From the NCBI RefSeq assembly GCF_014645815.1, contig NZ_BMML01000029.1:62001-126000 (forward strand): a DNA stretch of 64,000 bases, in the 5' to 3' direction. The position numbers and the translations under genes were made by a program. This document shows, piece after piece, positions 9,001 through 17,400 of the stretch. The first letter of the stretch is position 1. Each line of letters opens with the position of its first letter. This DNA is from Streptomyces fuscichromogenes (lineage in GTDB: Bacteria; Actinomycetota; Actinomycetes; Streptomycetales; Streptomycetaceae). The notes beneath the pieces were generated by a model. That model was not told where the DNA came from. It made no database searches and saw only the letters and a program-made list of their open reading frames with translations.

Positions 9001-11412
9001 GCCGAGCACGTGCGGGCCGCGGTGCGGTTCGCGGACGGCATCCGGACGCTGCTGGACGAACGCGTCGACACGTTCCTCGAACTGGGGCCGGACGCGGTGC
9101 TGTCGGCGGCCGGACCGGACTGCCTGACCGGACAGCCGGACGACGATGTCGTGTTCGTGCCGGCGCAGCGTCGCACCACCGACGGCGTGCGCACCCTGCT
9201 CACGGCCATCGCCACGCTGCTCGTGCGAGGACGCCGGATCGACTTCGCGGCCCTGCTCGCCGGTTCCACCCGCCCGGCGGACCTGCTCGAACTGCCGACC
9301 TACGCCTTCCAGCGCGACCGGTACTGGCTCGAGGCCGCCGCACCGTCGGTACAGCGGACCGACGGTGTCGAGGGGCGGTTCTGGGCGGCGGTGGAGGCGG
9401 AAGACCTCGCCATGGTGAGGGAGACCCTCGGTGTCCACGCCGCCCCGGACCTGGGGCCGGTCATCGGTGTGCTGGCCGACTGGCGGCGCCGGCGCGCCGA
9501 ACGGTCCGCGGTGGACGATCTGTGCTACCGGGTGAGCTGGAAACCTCACCGCGGCAACGGTCCGGCCGCACCGGACGGGACCTGGCTCGTGGTCAGGACG
9601 GCGCAGGTGGAGGACCCGACGCCGCTGCTGTCCCGGCAGGGGCTGCGCGCCGTCACCGTGACGGTCGAACCCGGGGCCGGGCCGCTGACCGAGCAACTCG
9701 GCGCCGCGCTGGCCGACGACGCCGTGACGGGTGTGCTCAGCCTGCTGGCCCTGGACGACCGCCGGCGACCGGGATCGCCCCTGCTGACCGCCGGCGCGGC
9801 GGCGACACTGGAACTGATTCAGGCCCTGGTGGAGCTCGGGGCCCGGCAACAACTCTGCTGCGTCACCAGCGGCGCGGTGAGCGTCGGCCCGAACGATCCC
9901 GCGCCCACCGTCGAGCAGGCGCTGGTCTGGGGCCTCGGCTACGCCACCGCCCTGGAGCACCCCGATCGCTGGGGTGGTCTGATCGACCTGCCGGCCCGGC
10001 TGGACGACCGGTCGGCACGGGCCCTGGTCGCCGCGCTCACCGGCCTGGCCGACGAGGACCAGGTGGCCGTCCGGACGAACGGCCTGTACGTACGACGGGT
10101 GGTGCCGGCCTCGGCCGGCACCACCGCGGCCCCGCACATCCACGGCACCGTGCTGGTCACCGGCGGCACCGAAGGCCTGGGACGGCACGTGGCCCGGTGG
10201 CTGGCCGACTCGGGCGCCGAACACCTCGTGCTGACGCTGGATGCCGACCCGGCCACGCCGGAGGTCGCAGCCCTGAAGGGCGAACTGGCCGAACGCGGCG
10301 CGAAGGTGACGCTGGCGACCGTGGACCTGACCGACCGGGACGCGGTCCGGAGCCTGGTCGACGAGGGGCTGACCGGGGTGGTGCACACCGCCGACCTGGT
10401 CCGCACCGGCCCGGTCACCGACATCACGGCGGCCGAACTCGACGCCGTCCTGGCCGCCAAGGCCGAAGGGCTCGCCGTCCTCGACGACGTGCTCGGCGAC
10501 CGGCCGCTGGAGCTGTTCGTGGCGTTCTCCTCCGTGGCCGGCATCTGGGGCGGTGGCGGTCAGGGCACACCCGGCGCGAGCAACGCCGTCGTCGACGCGA
10601 TCATGCAGCGCCGGCGGGCGCGAGGGCTGCCGGCGACATCGGTGGCCTGGGGTCTGATCGACGGGTTCGGCGTGGCCGCCGACAGTGTCGCCCAGGAGCA
10701 GCTGCGCCGTCGCGGCGTGCTGTCGATCGGTCCGGAGGCTGCGGTCGCCGCGCTGGCCCATGTGACCGGCGGTGACCCGGTGCTGGCGATGGCACGGATC
10801 GACTGGCCGACGTTCGCCCCCGCGTTCACCTCACAGCGGCCGAGCCCACTGATCGGCGACGTGCCCGGCGTGCGGGCGGCGATCGAGGCCGCCCGGCCGG
10901 AACCGGACGAGGCCGCCGCCCGGCGCCTCGCCGACCTGCCCGAGGCGGAACGGGACCGGGCGCTGGCCAGACTGGTGCGCGAGAGCACCGCGACGGCACT
11001 CGGGCACCAGGGCGCGGACGCGATCAGCCCACGCCGGGCCTTCCAGGAGATGGGGTTCGACTCGCTGGCCGCAGTGAGCCTGCGCAACTCCCTCGGTGCC
11101 GCGCTGGGCATCAGCCTGCCGGCGACCCTCCTCTTCGACCACCCGACGCCGGCCGCGCTGGTCGAGCACCTGCGCACCGAGCTGGCCGGGCCGCCGGAGG
11201 CCGAGGTCGACGAGACCGAGCTGCGGCGGGCGCTGGCCACCGTGCCGGCGAGCCGGCTGCGGGAGGCCGGCGTGCTGGACATCCTGCTGGACCTCGCCCG
11301 CACCGACGGCGCACCGGCGGTCGCGGTGCCGGTGGCGGACGAGATCGAGCGGATCGACGGAATGGACGTCTCGGACCTGCTGCAACGAGCGCTGGAGGGC
11401 ACGCAGCCATGA
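1..11412 (+). CDS. Modular type I PKS, 5'-truncated; modules M1 (partial), M2 and M3
   Basis: The reading frame is open from the window edge, so the start and the loading region are missing; 3803 codons remain. M1 has the end of a KS (HGTGT near nt 90-105), an AT with YASH (nt 1324-1335, methylmalonyl type), a shrunken DH-like region (about 1800-2350) without the HxxxGxxxxP motif, a KR with GGTGTLG (2773) and an intact Tyr (NYAAAN, 3184), and an ACP (GFDSL, about 3613). M2 is KS (about 3790-5070, ACSSS) - AT (HAFH 5911-5922, malonyl type) - ACP (6550-6564). M3 is KS (about 6715-7990) - AT (HAFH 8851-8862) - KR - ACP (11053-11067). The M3 KR has lost the catalytic Tyr (GQGTPGASN at 10558-10584), so it should leave a ketone. 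The C-terminus (about 11210-11409) is a docking region ending in an IDGMDVSDLL segment. The stop overlaps the next start. By inference this protein builds the first, aromatic part of an ansamycin-like chain. Confidence 0.95.
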   Translation, partial: APSGPSQQRVIRQALANARLSASDVDVVEAHGTGTVLGDPIEAQAILATYGQGRERPLWLGSLKSNIGHTQAAAGVAGVIKTVMALRHGILPRTLHVDEPTRQVDWSVGAVELLTAQREWPELDRLRRAGVSAFGVSGTNAHVILEQAEPTPTIEVPAQGTVPLLLSAKGRAALAAQARRLRDFLAAEPDRSLAGVGWSLAASRAALSDRAVVVAADHGEALAGLDALAAGEPAAGVVTGAVVERAGRTVFVFPGQGAQWTGMGTELLAESPVFEAKLRECAAVLDELTGWSLLDVLTGAADAPSLERVDVVQPASFAVMVALAALWESVGIVPDAVLGHSQGEIAAACVAGALSLRDAATVVVGRSRAIAAGLSGLGGMVSVALPLDEVTTLIEQWRGAVQPAAVNGPAAVVVAGDAAALDELLAVCERQDVRARRIPVDYASHTTHVERIERDVLAALDTITPRAATVPFYSTVTGEWLDTGVLDARYWYQNLRHPVGFAPAVRALADQGYDVFVEVSSHPVLATSVQDLLDGDEHPVTVAGTLRRDDGGLRRFLTSLAELHVRGVPTDLRAAFGSSPRPGELPTYAFQHEHFWLAPAGDDSVVVLPDGVVLTSTLPPSAGPARLLDLVVRAGDEVGGRLVEQLTVEHALDPAGAELRVVVGAADERDRRPVTVHGRRAPEDGWIRHATGTLATGVGSVPPPAGEVLGEVDVDSALFAAALERVGPVVEFRGVQVVATGATRVRVHRAGDALWLTDTGDEVVAYVEAVRLGEPEGGVDLRDALFEVVWQPIADAAEPPAAFETVDLTTGSVDIRDAVNRALAAVQARLAESAQGPLVIVTSPVTDAASAAVWGLVRSAQSEHPDRFVLVAVDAPAGPDLPARAVATGEPQLALTAGQLTVPRLARTPTRAPDIRPLAGTVLVTGGTGTLGRLVARHLVDKYGVQNLLLVSRSGPDAPGAAEFAAGLDASVRTVACDVADREATARLLATVEPPLSAVVHAAGVLDDGVITALTPDRIDAVMRAKADAATVLHDLTAGMGLDAFVLFTSAASVFGNPGQGNYAAANAALDALAAGWRATSIAWGLWAPRSEMTAQLTDTDLDRTRRSGMAALSEELGLALFDAALAGRAPTVVATKLDLVQPRDEVPPLLRGLVAARRRSVRPATDAALDEEALLSLIGRHAAQVLGHADSDLIVAQRPFKEAGFDSLTAVELRNRLSAATGLRLPTTLVYDHPDPLRLARHLHAQLTGTAKEQSTAVTAPADEPIAIVGMACRFPGGVAGPDDLWRFVRDGRDAVGSFPDDRGWDLATLIDPDPDHEGTSYTDKGAFLADIAGFDADFFGISPREALAMDPQQRLMLEVSWEAFEHAGIDPTAVRGAPVGVFTGLNVQDYALRLHLAPELVEGHRITGASTAVLSGRVAYEFGLEGPALTVDTACSSSLVALHLAAQALRNGECSMALAGGVTVLTSSDPFVEFSRQRGLAPDGRCKSFSSTADGTGWSEGAGVLLVERLSDAERLGHRVLAVVRGSAMNQDGASNGLTAPSGPAQQRVIRQALANARLSASDVDAVEAHGTGTVLGDPIEAQALIATYGQGRQADRPLWLGSVKSNIGHAQAAAGVAGVIKTVMALRHGVLPQTLHVGEPTPEVDWPAGSVELLTARRDWPEVGRPRRAAVSAFGVSGTNAHVILEQGADAEAVAPATAETAIVPWVLSARSEAGLRGQAERLAVYAAERPDLDPVAVARSLLDTRAALRHRAVAVGADRDQLLRSLDRVVRGVPVPGKLTVLFTGQGSQRVGMGRGLYERYPVFRKAFDDVCAELDRHMDGPSVRDVVFGEQDLLDRTVFAQAGLFALETALFRLVESWGVRPDFVAGHSVGEVTAAHAAGVLTLPDAAVLVAARGRLMDALPTGGAMVAVAAAEHEVSPLLVPGVEIAAVNGPSAVVISGDEAQVAAVTAALAAQGRRTKRLTVSHAFHSARMEPMLAEFRTVAAGLTFHEPEIPVVSNVTGKLAGPDRFTADYWAEHVRAAVRFHDGVTALREAGVATFLELGPGGVLTAMAQEAGGDPAAFVPALQRTEDEAFDLVTALAHLHVRGVDIDWPAFFGGGPAHHLDLPTYAFQHRRYWIDLPGDVVPRRAEAVTSAPETAERGRQRRTGLELVLACTAEVLGHHDSRDIDLDRSFQDLGFDSLNAVRLRNRLQEETGRSFPTTLVFDHATPVALAAFLAGDDIVETASAGAVDEPIAIVGMACRLPGGVESPEQLWQLLCDGRDGIGDFPTDRGWHLENLFHPDPDHPGTSYTRAGGFLHGAAGFDADFFGISPREALAMDPQQRLMLEIAWEAFEHAGVDPMSVRGSDVGVFAGVVNHEYGVRAGHVPAEAEGYLMTGGAGSVLSGRISYVLGLEGPAVTVDTACSSSLVALHLAAQALRNGECSMALAGGVTVMSSSDAFVEFSRQRGLSPDGRCKSFSSTADGTGWSEGAGVLLVERLSDAERLGHRILAVVRGSAVNQDGTSNGLTAPSGPAQQRVIRRALAGAGLEPADVDAVEAHGTGTVLGDPIEAQALIAAYGQDREQPLLLGSLKSNIGHAQAAAGVAGVIKTVLALRYGVLPRTLHVDEPTAQVDWSVGSVELLTAQREWPDLDRPRRAGVSAFGVSGTNAHVILEQAAPTPAAPEPAAPEPAATGPVTVVVSAKSSVALAAQAQRLLALDAEPAALARALTASRAMLPERAVVLAGDRAGLHEKLAALTRGETSADIVRGSVTRGRTAVLFTGQGSQRLGMGRELYERYPVFRKAFDDACVELDRHLKGPSVRDVVFDDKELLDRTVFAQSGLFALETALFRLVESWGVRPDFVAGHSLGELTAAHVAGVLSLADAAVLVAARGRLMDTLPSGGAMVAVAAAEHEVLSLLVPGVEIAAVNGPSAVVVSGDEAKVEEVAAQSAAAGHKTKRLTVSHAFHSALMEPVLAEFRSVAAGLTFHEPEIPVVSNVTGKLAQPGQFTADYWAEHVRAAVRFADGIRTLLDERVDTFLELGPDAVLSAAGPDCLTGQPDDDVVFVPAQRRTTDGVRTLLTAIATLLVRGRRIDFAALLAGSTRPADLLELPTYAFQRDRYWLEAAAPSVQRTDGVEGRFWAAVEAEDLAMVRETLGVHAAPDLGPVIGVLADWRRRRAERSAVDDLCYRVSWKPHRGNGPAAPDGTWLVVRTAQVEDPTPLLSRQGLRAVTVTVEPGAGPLTEQLGAALADDAVTGVLSLLALDDRRRPGSPLLTAGAAATLELIQALVELGARQQLCCVTSGAVSVGPNDPAPTVEQALVWGLGYATALEHPDRWGGLIDLPARLDDRSARALVAALTGLADEDQVAVRTNGLYVRRVVPASAGTTAAPHIHGTVLVTGGTEGLGRHVARWLADSGAEHLVLTLDADPATPEVAALKGELAERGAKVTLATVDLTDRDAVRSLVDEGLTGVVHTADLVRTGPVTDITAAELDAVLAAKAEGLAVLDDVLGDRPLELFVAFSSVAGIWGGGGQGTPGASNAVVDAIMQRRRARGLPATSVAWGLIDGFGVAADSVAQEQLRRRGVLSIGPEAAVAALAHVTGGDPVLAMARIDWPTFAPAFTSQRPSPLIGDVPGVRAAIEAARPEPDEAAARRLADLPEAERDRALARLVRESTATALGHQGADAISPRRAFQEMGFDSLAAVSLRNSLGAALGISLPATLLFDHPTPAALVEHLRTELAGPPEAEVDETELRRALATVPASRLREAGVLDILLDLARTDGAPAVAVPVADEIERIDGMDVSDLLQRALEGTQP

Positions 11413-14400
11413 GCACCACCGAGAACGCACAGCTCATTGACGCCCTGCGGGCCTCGCTGAAGGACAACGCGCGGCTCAGGCACCGGTACGACAGCGTGCT
11501 GGCCGCCGCGGCCGAGCCCATTGCCATCGTGGGCATGGCCTGCCGGCTGCCGGGCGGTGTCGAGTCGCCGGAAGACCTGTGGCGGCTGGTGTCGAGCGAC
11601 GGCGACGGCATCACCGGCTTCCCTGACAACCGGGGCTGGGACCTGGACAACCTGTTCCACCCCGACCCCGACCATCCCGGCACCAGCTACGCGAGCGAGG
11701 GCGGCTTCCTGCACGAGGCCGGGGAGTTCGACCCGGGATTCTTCGGGATCTCACCGCGTGAGGCGTTGGCCATGGACCCGCAGCAGCGGCTGATGCTGGA
11801 GATCTCGTGGGAGGTCTTCGAGCGGGCCGGTGTCGACCCGACGGCGTTGCGCGGCAAGGACGTCGGGGTCTTCTCCGGCATCGCGTTCCACGACTACGGC
11901 GCAGACCTCTCGGCGGTGCCGGAAGGGCTGGAAGGGTTCGTGCTCACCGGCGGGGCCGGCAGTGTGCTGTCCGGCCGCGTCTCCTACCTCTTCGGCTTCG
12001 AGGGGCCGGCGGTCACCCTGGACACCGCCTGCTCGTCGTCGCTGGTGACGCTGCACCTGGCCGTGCAGGCGCTGCGCAACGGCGAGTGCTCGATGGCGCT
12101 GGCCGGCGGCGTCACGGTGATGGCCGCTTCCGACGCGTTCGTGGGCTTCTCCCGGCAGCGCGGGCTCGCCCCGGACGGCCGGTGCAAGGCGTTCGCCGCG
12201 GCGGCGGACGGCACCGGGTTCGCCGAGGGTGCCTGCGTGCTGCTGGTGGAACGGCTCTCCGACGCCCGACGGTCGGGGCACAACGTCCTCGCGGTGGTGC
12301 GCGGCTCGGCGGTGAACCAGGACGGCGCCTCCAACGGTCTGACCGCGCCCAACGGCCCGTCCCAGCAACGGGTCATCCGGCGCGCCCTGGCCAACGCCGG
12401 CCTGACACCGTCCGAAGTGGACGCCGTCGAAGCCCACGGCACCGGCACCGCACTCGGTGACCCGATCGAGGCCCAGGCGATTCTGACCACCTACGGTCAG
12501 GACCGGGAACGGCCGCTGTGGCTGGGCTCCCTCAAGTCGAACATAGGCCACACCCAGGCGGCGGCCGGCGCGGCCGGCGTCATCAAGATGGTGCTGGCGA
12601 TGCGCCACGGGGTTCTGCCCCGGACCCTGCACGTGGACGAGCCGACCCCGCAGGTGGATTGGACGGCCGGCGAGGTGGAGCTGCTGACCGGGCAGCAGCC
12701 GTGGCCGGCGACCGGCCGGCCGCGCCGGGCCGGCGTCTCCGGTTTCGGCATCAGCGGCACCAACGCTCACGTGATCATCGAACAGGCCCCTGAACCGGTC
12801 GCGCCGGAGCCGACCGGCACCCGGCCGATGTTCACCACCTCGCCGACCCCGCTGCTGGTGTCGGGCCGTGGCGAGAACGCGTTGCGGGCACAGGCACACC
12901 GCCTGCACAGCCACCTGGACTCCGCGTCGGACACCGGGCTCGGGGACGTCGCCTGGTCGCTGGCGACCACCCGCACCGCGCACGACCAGCGGGCGGTCGT
13001 ACTGGCCGACGACCGGGACGAGGCACTGGCCGGGCTGACCGCGCTGGCCGAGGGCCTGCCCTCGCCGTCGGCCGTGCCGGGCAGCGCCGCCGACGGTGAC
13101 CAGCGGGTGGTGTTCGTGTTCCCGGGGCAGGGCTCCCAGTGGCACGGCATGGCCGCCCGGCTCCTCGACGAGTCGCCGGTCTTCGCCGCCCGGATGGCCG
13201 AGTGCGACCGGGCCGTCGGTGAACTGGTCGACTGGTCGCTGCTCGACGTGGTGACCGACGCCGCCGGCGCCCCGTCGCTGGACCGGATCGAGATCCTGCA
13301 ACCGGTGCTGTTCGCCGTCAACGTCTCGCTGGCCGCGATGTGGCAGGGGGCCGGCGTCGAGCCGGCGGCGGTCGTCGGACACAGTCAGGGCGAGGTCGCC
13401 GCCGCCTGCGTGGCCGGGGCGTTGAGCCTTGAGGACGCGGCGCGGGTCGTCGTGCTGCGCAGCGCGTTGTTCGCGGCGGAACTCGTCGGCAACGGCGCGG
13501 TCGTCTCGGTGGCCCTCGGGCCGGACGAGGTGGAGCGCCTGATCGCCGCCTGGGACGGGCGGTTGACGCTGGGCGGCCGCAACAGCCCGGCGGCCTCGAC
13601 CGTCGTCGGTGACATGGCGGCCCTGACGGAGTTCGTCACGGAGTGCAGGGCCGCCGGGATCAGGGCGCAGGTCGTCGGCTCCACGGTGGCCTCGCACTGC
13701 GCACAGGTCGACCCGCTGCACGACCGCATCGTGGACATGCTGGCCGGCATCGCCCCGAAGCCGGCGCGCATCCCGTTCTACTCGACGGTCGACGCCGCTT
13801 CGATCGACACCGAGTCGCTGACCGGCGAGTACTGGTTCCGCAACGCCCGCTTCCCGGTGGAGTTCGACCGCACGGTCCGGGCCCTGCTCGCCGACGAGCA
13901 CCAGTACTTCGTCGAGTGCAGCGCGCATCCGGTGCTCACGGTGGCGATGCAGGCCACGTTCGAGGACTTCGGCGCGGCGGCGGTCGCGGTCGGTTCGCTG
14001 CGCCGCGGCGAAGGAGGCGCCCGGCGGCTGCTGACCTCGTTCGCCGAGGGCTTCGTGCGCGGGATGCCGGTGGACTGGCCGACGGTGCTCGGCGGCGGGC
14101 AGCGCGTCGACCTGCCCACGTACGCCTTCCACCGTCAGCACTTCTGGCTGGAGTCGGCCGGCGGCGCGGTGGAGGCAGGCGGACTCGGGCTCACCGGCGC
14201 CGAGCACCCGTTGCTGGGTGCGGTGGCGGAGCTGCCGGAGTTCGGCGGTGTGGTGATGACATCGCGGCTGTCGCTGCGGGCGCAACCGTGGCTGGCGGAT
14301 CACGCGGCGGCGGGGGCGGTGCTGTTGCCCGGTGCGGCGTTCGTGGAATGGATGGTGCGCGCCGGTGACGAGGTGGGCTGCGGCGTCATCGAGGAACTGG

Positions 14401-17400
14401 TGCTCGAAGCGCCGCTCACCCTGGGCGCCCGCGACGCGGTGCGGGTGCAGATCGCGGTAGGCGCACCGGACTCCGGCGGCCGGCGGCCGGTCACCGTGCA
14501 CGCACGGGCCGAGGACGCCGGGCCCGACGCCGAATGGACCCGCCACGCCAGTGGCACGCTCACCGCGAAGGCTCCCGAACCGGCGGCCGAACTCCGGGAC
14601 TGGCCCCCTGCCGGGGCGACTCCGGTCGACGGCGAGCGCGTGGCCGGTGCGTACGAGGAACTGGCGGCGCTCGGCTACGGCTACGGTCCGGCCTTCCGGG
14701 GCCTGAAAGCAGTGTGGACAGCCGGCGCCGACGTGTTCGCGGAGGTGGAACTGCCCGAGGCGGTCCGTGGTGACGCGGCGGCGTTCGGACTGCACCCCGC
14801 GCTGCTGGACGCCGCCATGCACGCGATCGCGTTCCGGGCCGATGCCGACGCCCGCCTGGCGCTGCCGTTCGCCTACCGGGACGTCGTCCTGCACGCGGCC
14901 GGGGCCGCCACGCTCCGGGTGCACATCACCCCCGCCGAAGCCGACGCGGTGGCCCTGCACCTCGCCGACGCCACCGGCGCGCCCGTGGCCACCATCGGCG
15001 CCGTGGTGTCACGGGCCGTCGAGTCGGCGGCGCCCGCCGTGAAGCCGGTGTCGGAGCGGATCTTCCAGGTCGTGTGGGAGCCCGTCGCCGCAGAGACGTC
15101 CAGGGCCATGGCCGACCCCGTGACAGTGGGCACCGCCGACGACATCCGGGAACTGGCCGAGACCGCCGACTTCGGGCTGCCGGAACTGCTGCTGCTCCAC
15201 CTCCCGGACGACCGGCCCGACGACGACGTGACGGCGCTGACCACCCGCGTGCTGAGCCTGCTCCAGGCGTGGCTGGCGGAGCCGCTGCTCGACGACAGCC
15301 GCCTGCTGGTGCTCGGCCGCGGCGGTGTCGCGGTGCACCACGAGCGTGAGCTGACCAGCGTGGCCACGGCCGCCGCATACGGCCTGCTGCGCTCCGCTCA
15401 GGCGGAGAACCCCGGGCGGGTGGTGATCGTGGACAGCGACGGGGCGGCGGCGTCAGCCGCCGCGCTGGCAGCCGCTCTCGACGCCGACGAGCCACAGCTA
15501 GCCTTGCGGGACGGGCAGCTGTTCGTACGACGGCTGGTGCGGGCCGTGGGACGGGAACGGCTCGACATACCGGCGGGACCGGCCACGTGGCGGCTGCAGC
15601 CCGGCGGCGACGGCACGCTGGAGCACCTGGCGGCGGTCGAGGCCCCGGCCGCGACGGCCCGGCTGCGGCCCGGACAGGTGCGGGTCGAGGTGCGGGCGGC
15701 CGGCCTGAACTTCCTGGACGTGCTGGTGGCGCTGGGGGTCCGGAACGAGGCGGGCCTGGGCAACGAGGGCTCGGGCGTCGTGGTCGAGGTGGGGCCGGAC
15801 GTCACCGGGCCGGCCGTCGGCGACCGGGTGATGGGGCTGTTCCCGGACGCCGTCGGGCCACTGGCCGTGGCCGACCACCGCACGGTGGTCCGGATGCCGA
15901 AGGAGTGGACCTTCGAGCAGGCGGCCTCGGTGCCGATGGCGTTCCTGACCGCCTACTACGCGCTGCGCGACCTCGGCGGCCTGGTCGCCGGGGAGTCGCT
16001 GCTGGTGCACGCCGCGGCCGGCGGCGTCGGCATGGCGGCCGTACAGCTGGCCCGGCACTGGGGCGTGGAGGTCTACGCGACGGCAAGTCCGGGCAAGTGG
16101 GCGACGGTGGCCGCGTGCGGCGTCGACCCGGCTCGGATCGCCAGCTCCCGCAGCCTGGACTTCGAGACCCGTATCCGCGACGCCAGCGGCGGCCGGGGCG
16201 TGGACGCGGTGCTGAACTCGCTGGCCGGCGACTTCGTGGACGCCTCGCTGCGGCTGCTCGGCTCCGGCGGCCGGCTGCTGGAGATGGGCAAGTCGGACCT
16301 GCGGGACCCGGCCACCGTCCCCGGCGTGAGCTACTCGGCGTTCTCGCTCTTCGAGGCGGGCAACGACCGCATCGGGGAGATGCTCGCCGAGCTGGTCGCA
16401 CTGTTCGAGCAGCGGGTTCTCACGCCACTGCCGCTGACCGTATGGGACGCTCGGCTCGCCCCGGCGGCGTTCCGCCACATGAGCCAGGCCCGGCACGTCG
16501 GCAAGAACGTGTTCACGTTGCCACGGCAGCTCGATCCCGCCGGCACGATGCTGGTCACGGGCGGCACCGGATCGCTGGGGCGGCAGGTGGCCCGTCGGCT
16601 GGTCACGGAGCACGGGGTGCGCCACCTGGTGCTGGCCAGTCGGCGTGGCCCGGCGGCCGAGGGGATCGGGGAACTGAGCGCCGAGCTGGAGGAGCTCGGG
16701 GCCTCCGTGCGGGTGGTGGCCTGCGATGCCGCCGACCGCACGGCGCTCGCCGACCTGCTCTCGTCCCTGCCTGCCGATGCGCCGTTGACCGGTGTCGTGC
16801 ACACCGCAGGCCTGCTGGACGACGGCGTGCTCACCGCACTCACCCCGGAGCGGCTGGCCGCCGTACTGCGGCCGAAGATCGACGCCGCGCGCAACCTGCA
16901 CGACCTCACCCGTGACACCGACCTGGCCCGGTTCGTGCTGTTCTCCTCCGCGGCCGGCACCTTCGACGCGCCGGGCCAGGGCAACTACGCCGCCGCCAAC
17001 GCGGCGCTGGACGCCCTGGCCCAGCAGCGGCACGCCGACGGCCGGCCGGCCACGTCGCTGGCCTGGGGCCTGTGGTCGCAGGTCACCGAGATGAGCGCCC
17101 ACCTGGACGACGTGGACCAGAAGCGGATGGCGCGTGGCGGCATGACCGGCCTGACCGCGGCCGAGGGCCTCGAACTGCTCGACGCCGCGCTGGGCGAACC
17201 GGATGCCGTGCTGGTCCCGGCGGCCATGGACTTCGGGGCGCTGCGCGCGCAGGCGGCCACGGGTGCGCTGCCGGCCCTGCTCCGCACCCTGGTCCGGCCG
17301 GGGCGGCGGGCCGCCCAGAGCGCCGCCGCGGACGTGGACGAACTGGCAGCCCGGCTGGCCCGGTCCGGCCCGGCCGAACGGGAGCACATCGTGCTCGGCC

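Noticed and set aside
2962..10761. Very long minus-strand open frame opposite the first PKS gene
   Set aside because: It is an antisense shadow of a GC-rich coding frame: arginine/histidine/glycine-rich with no domain, while the + strand carries clear KS, AT, KR and ACP motifs. The same holds for the long minus-strand frames opposite the other PKS genes.
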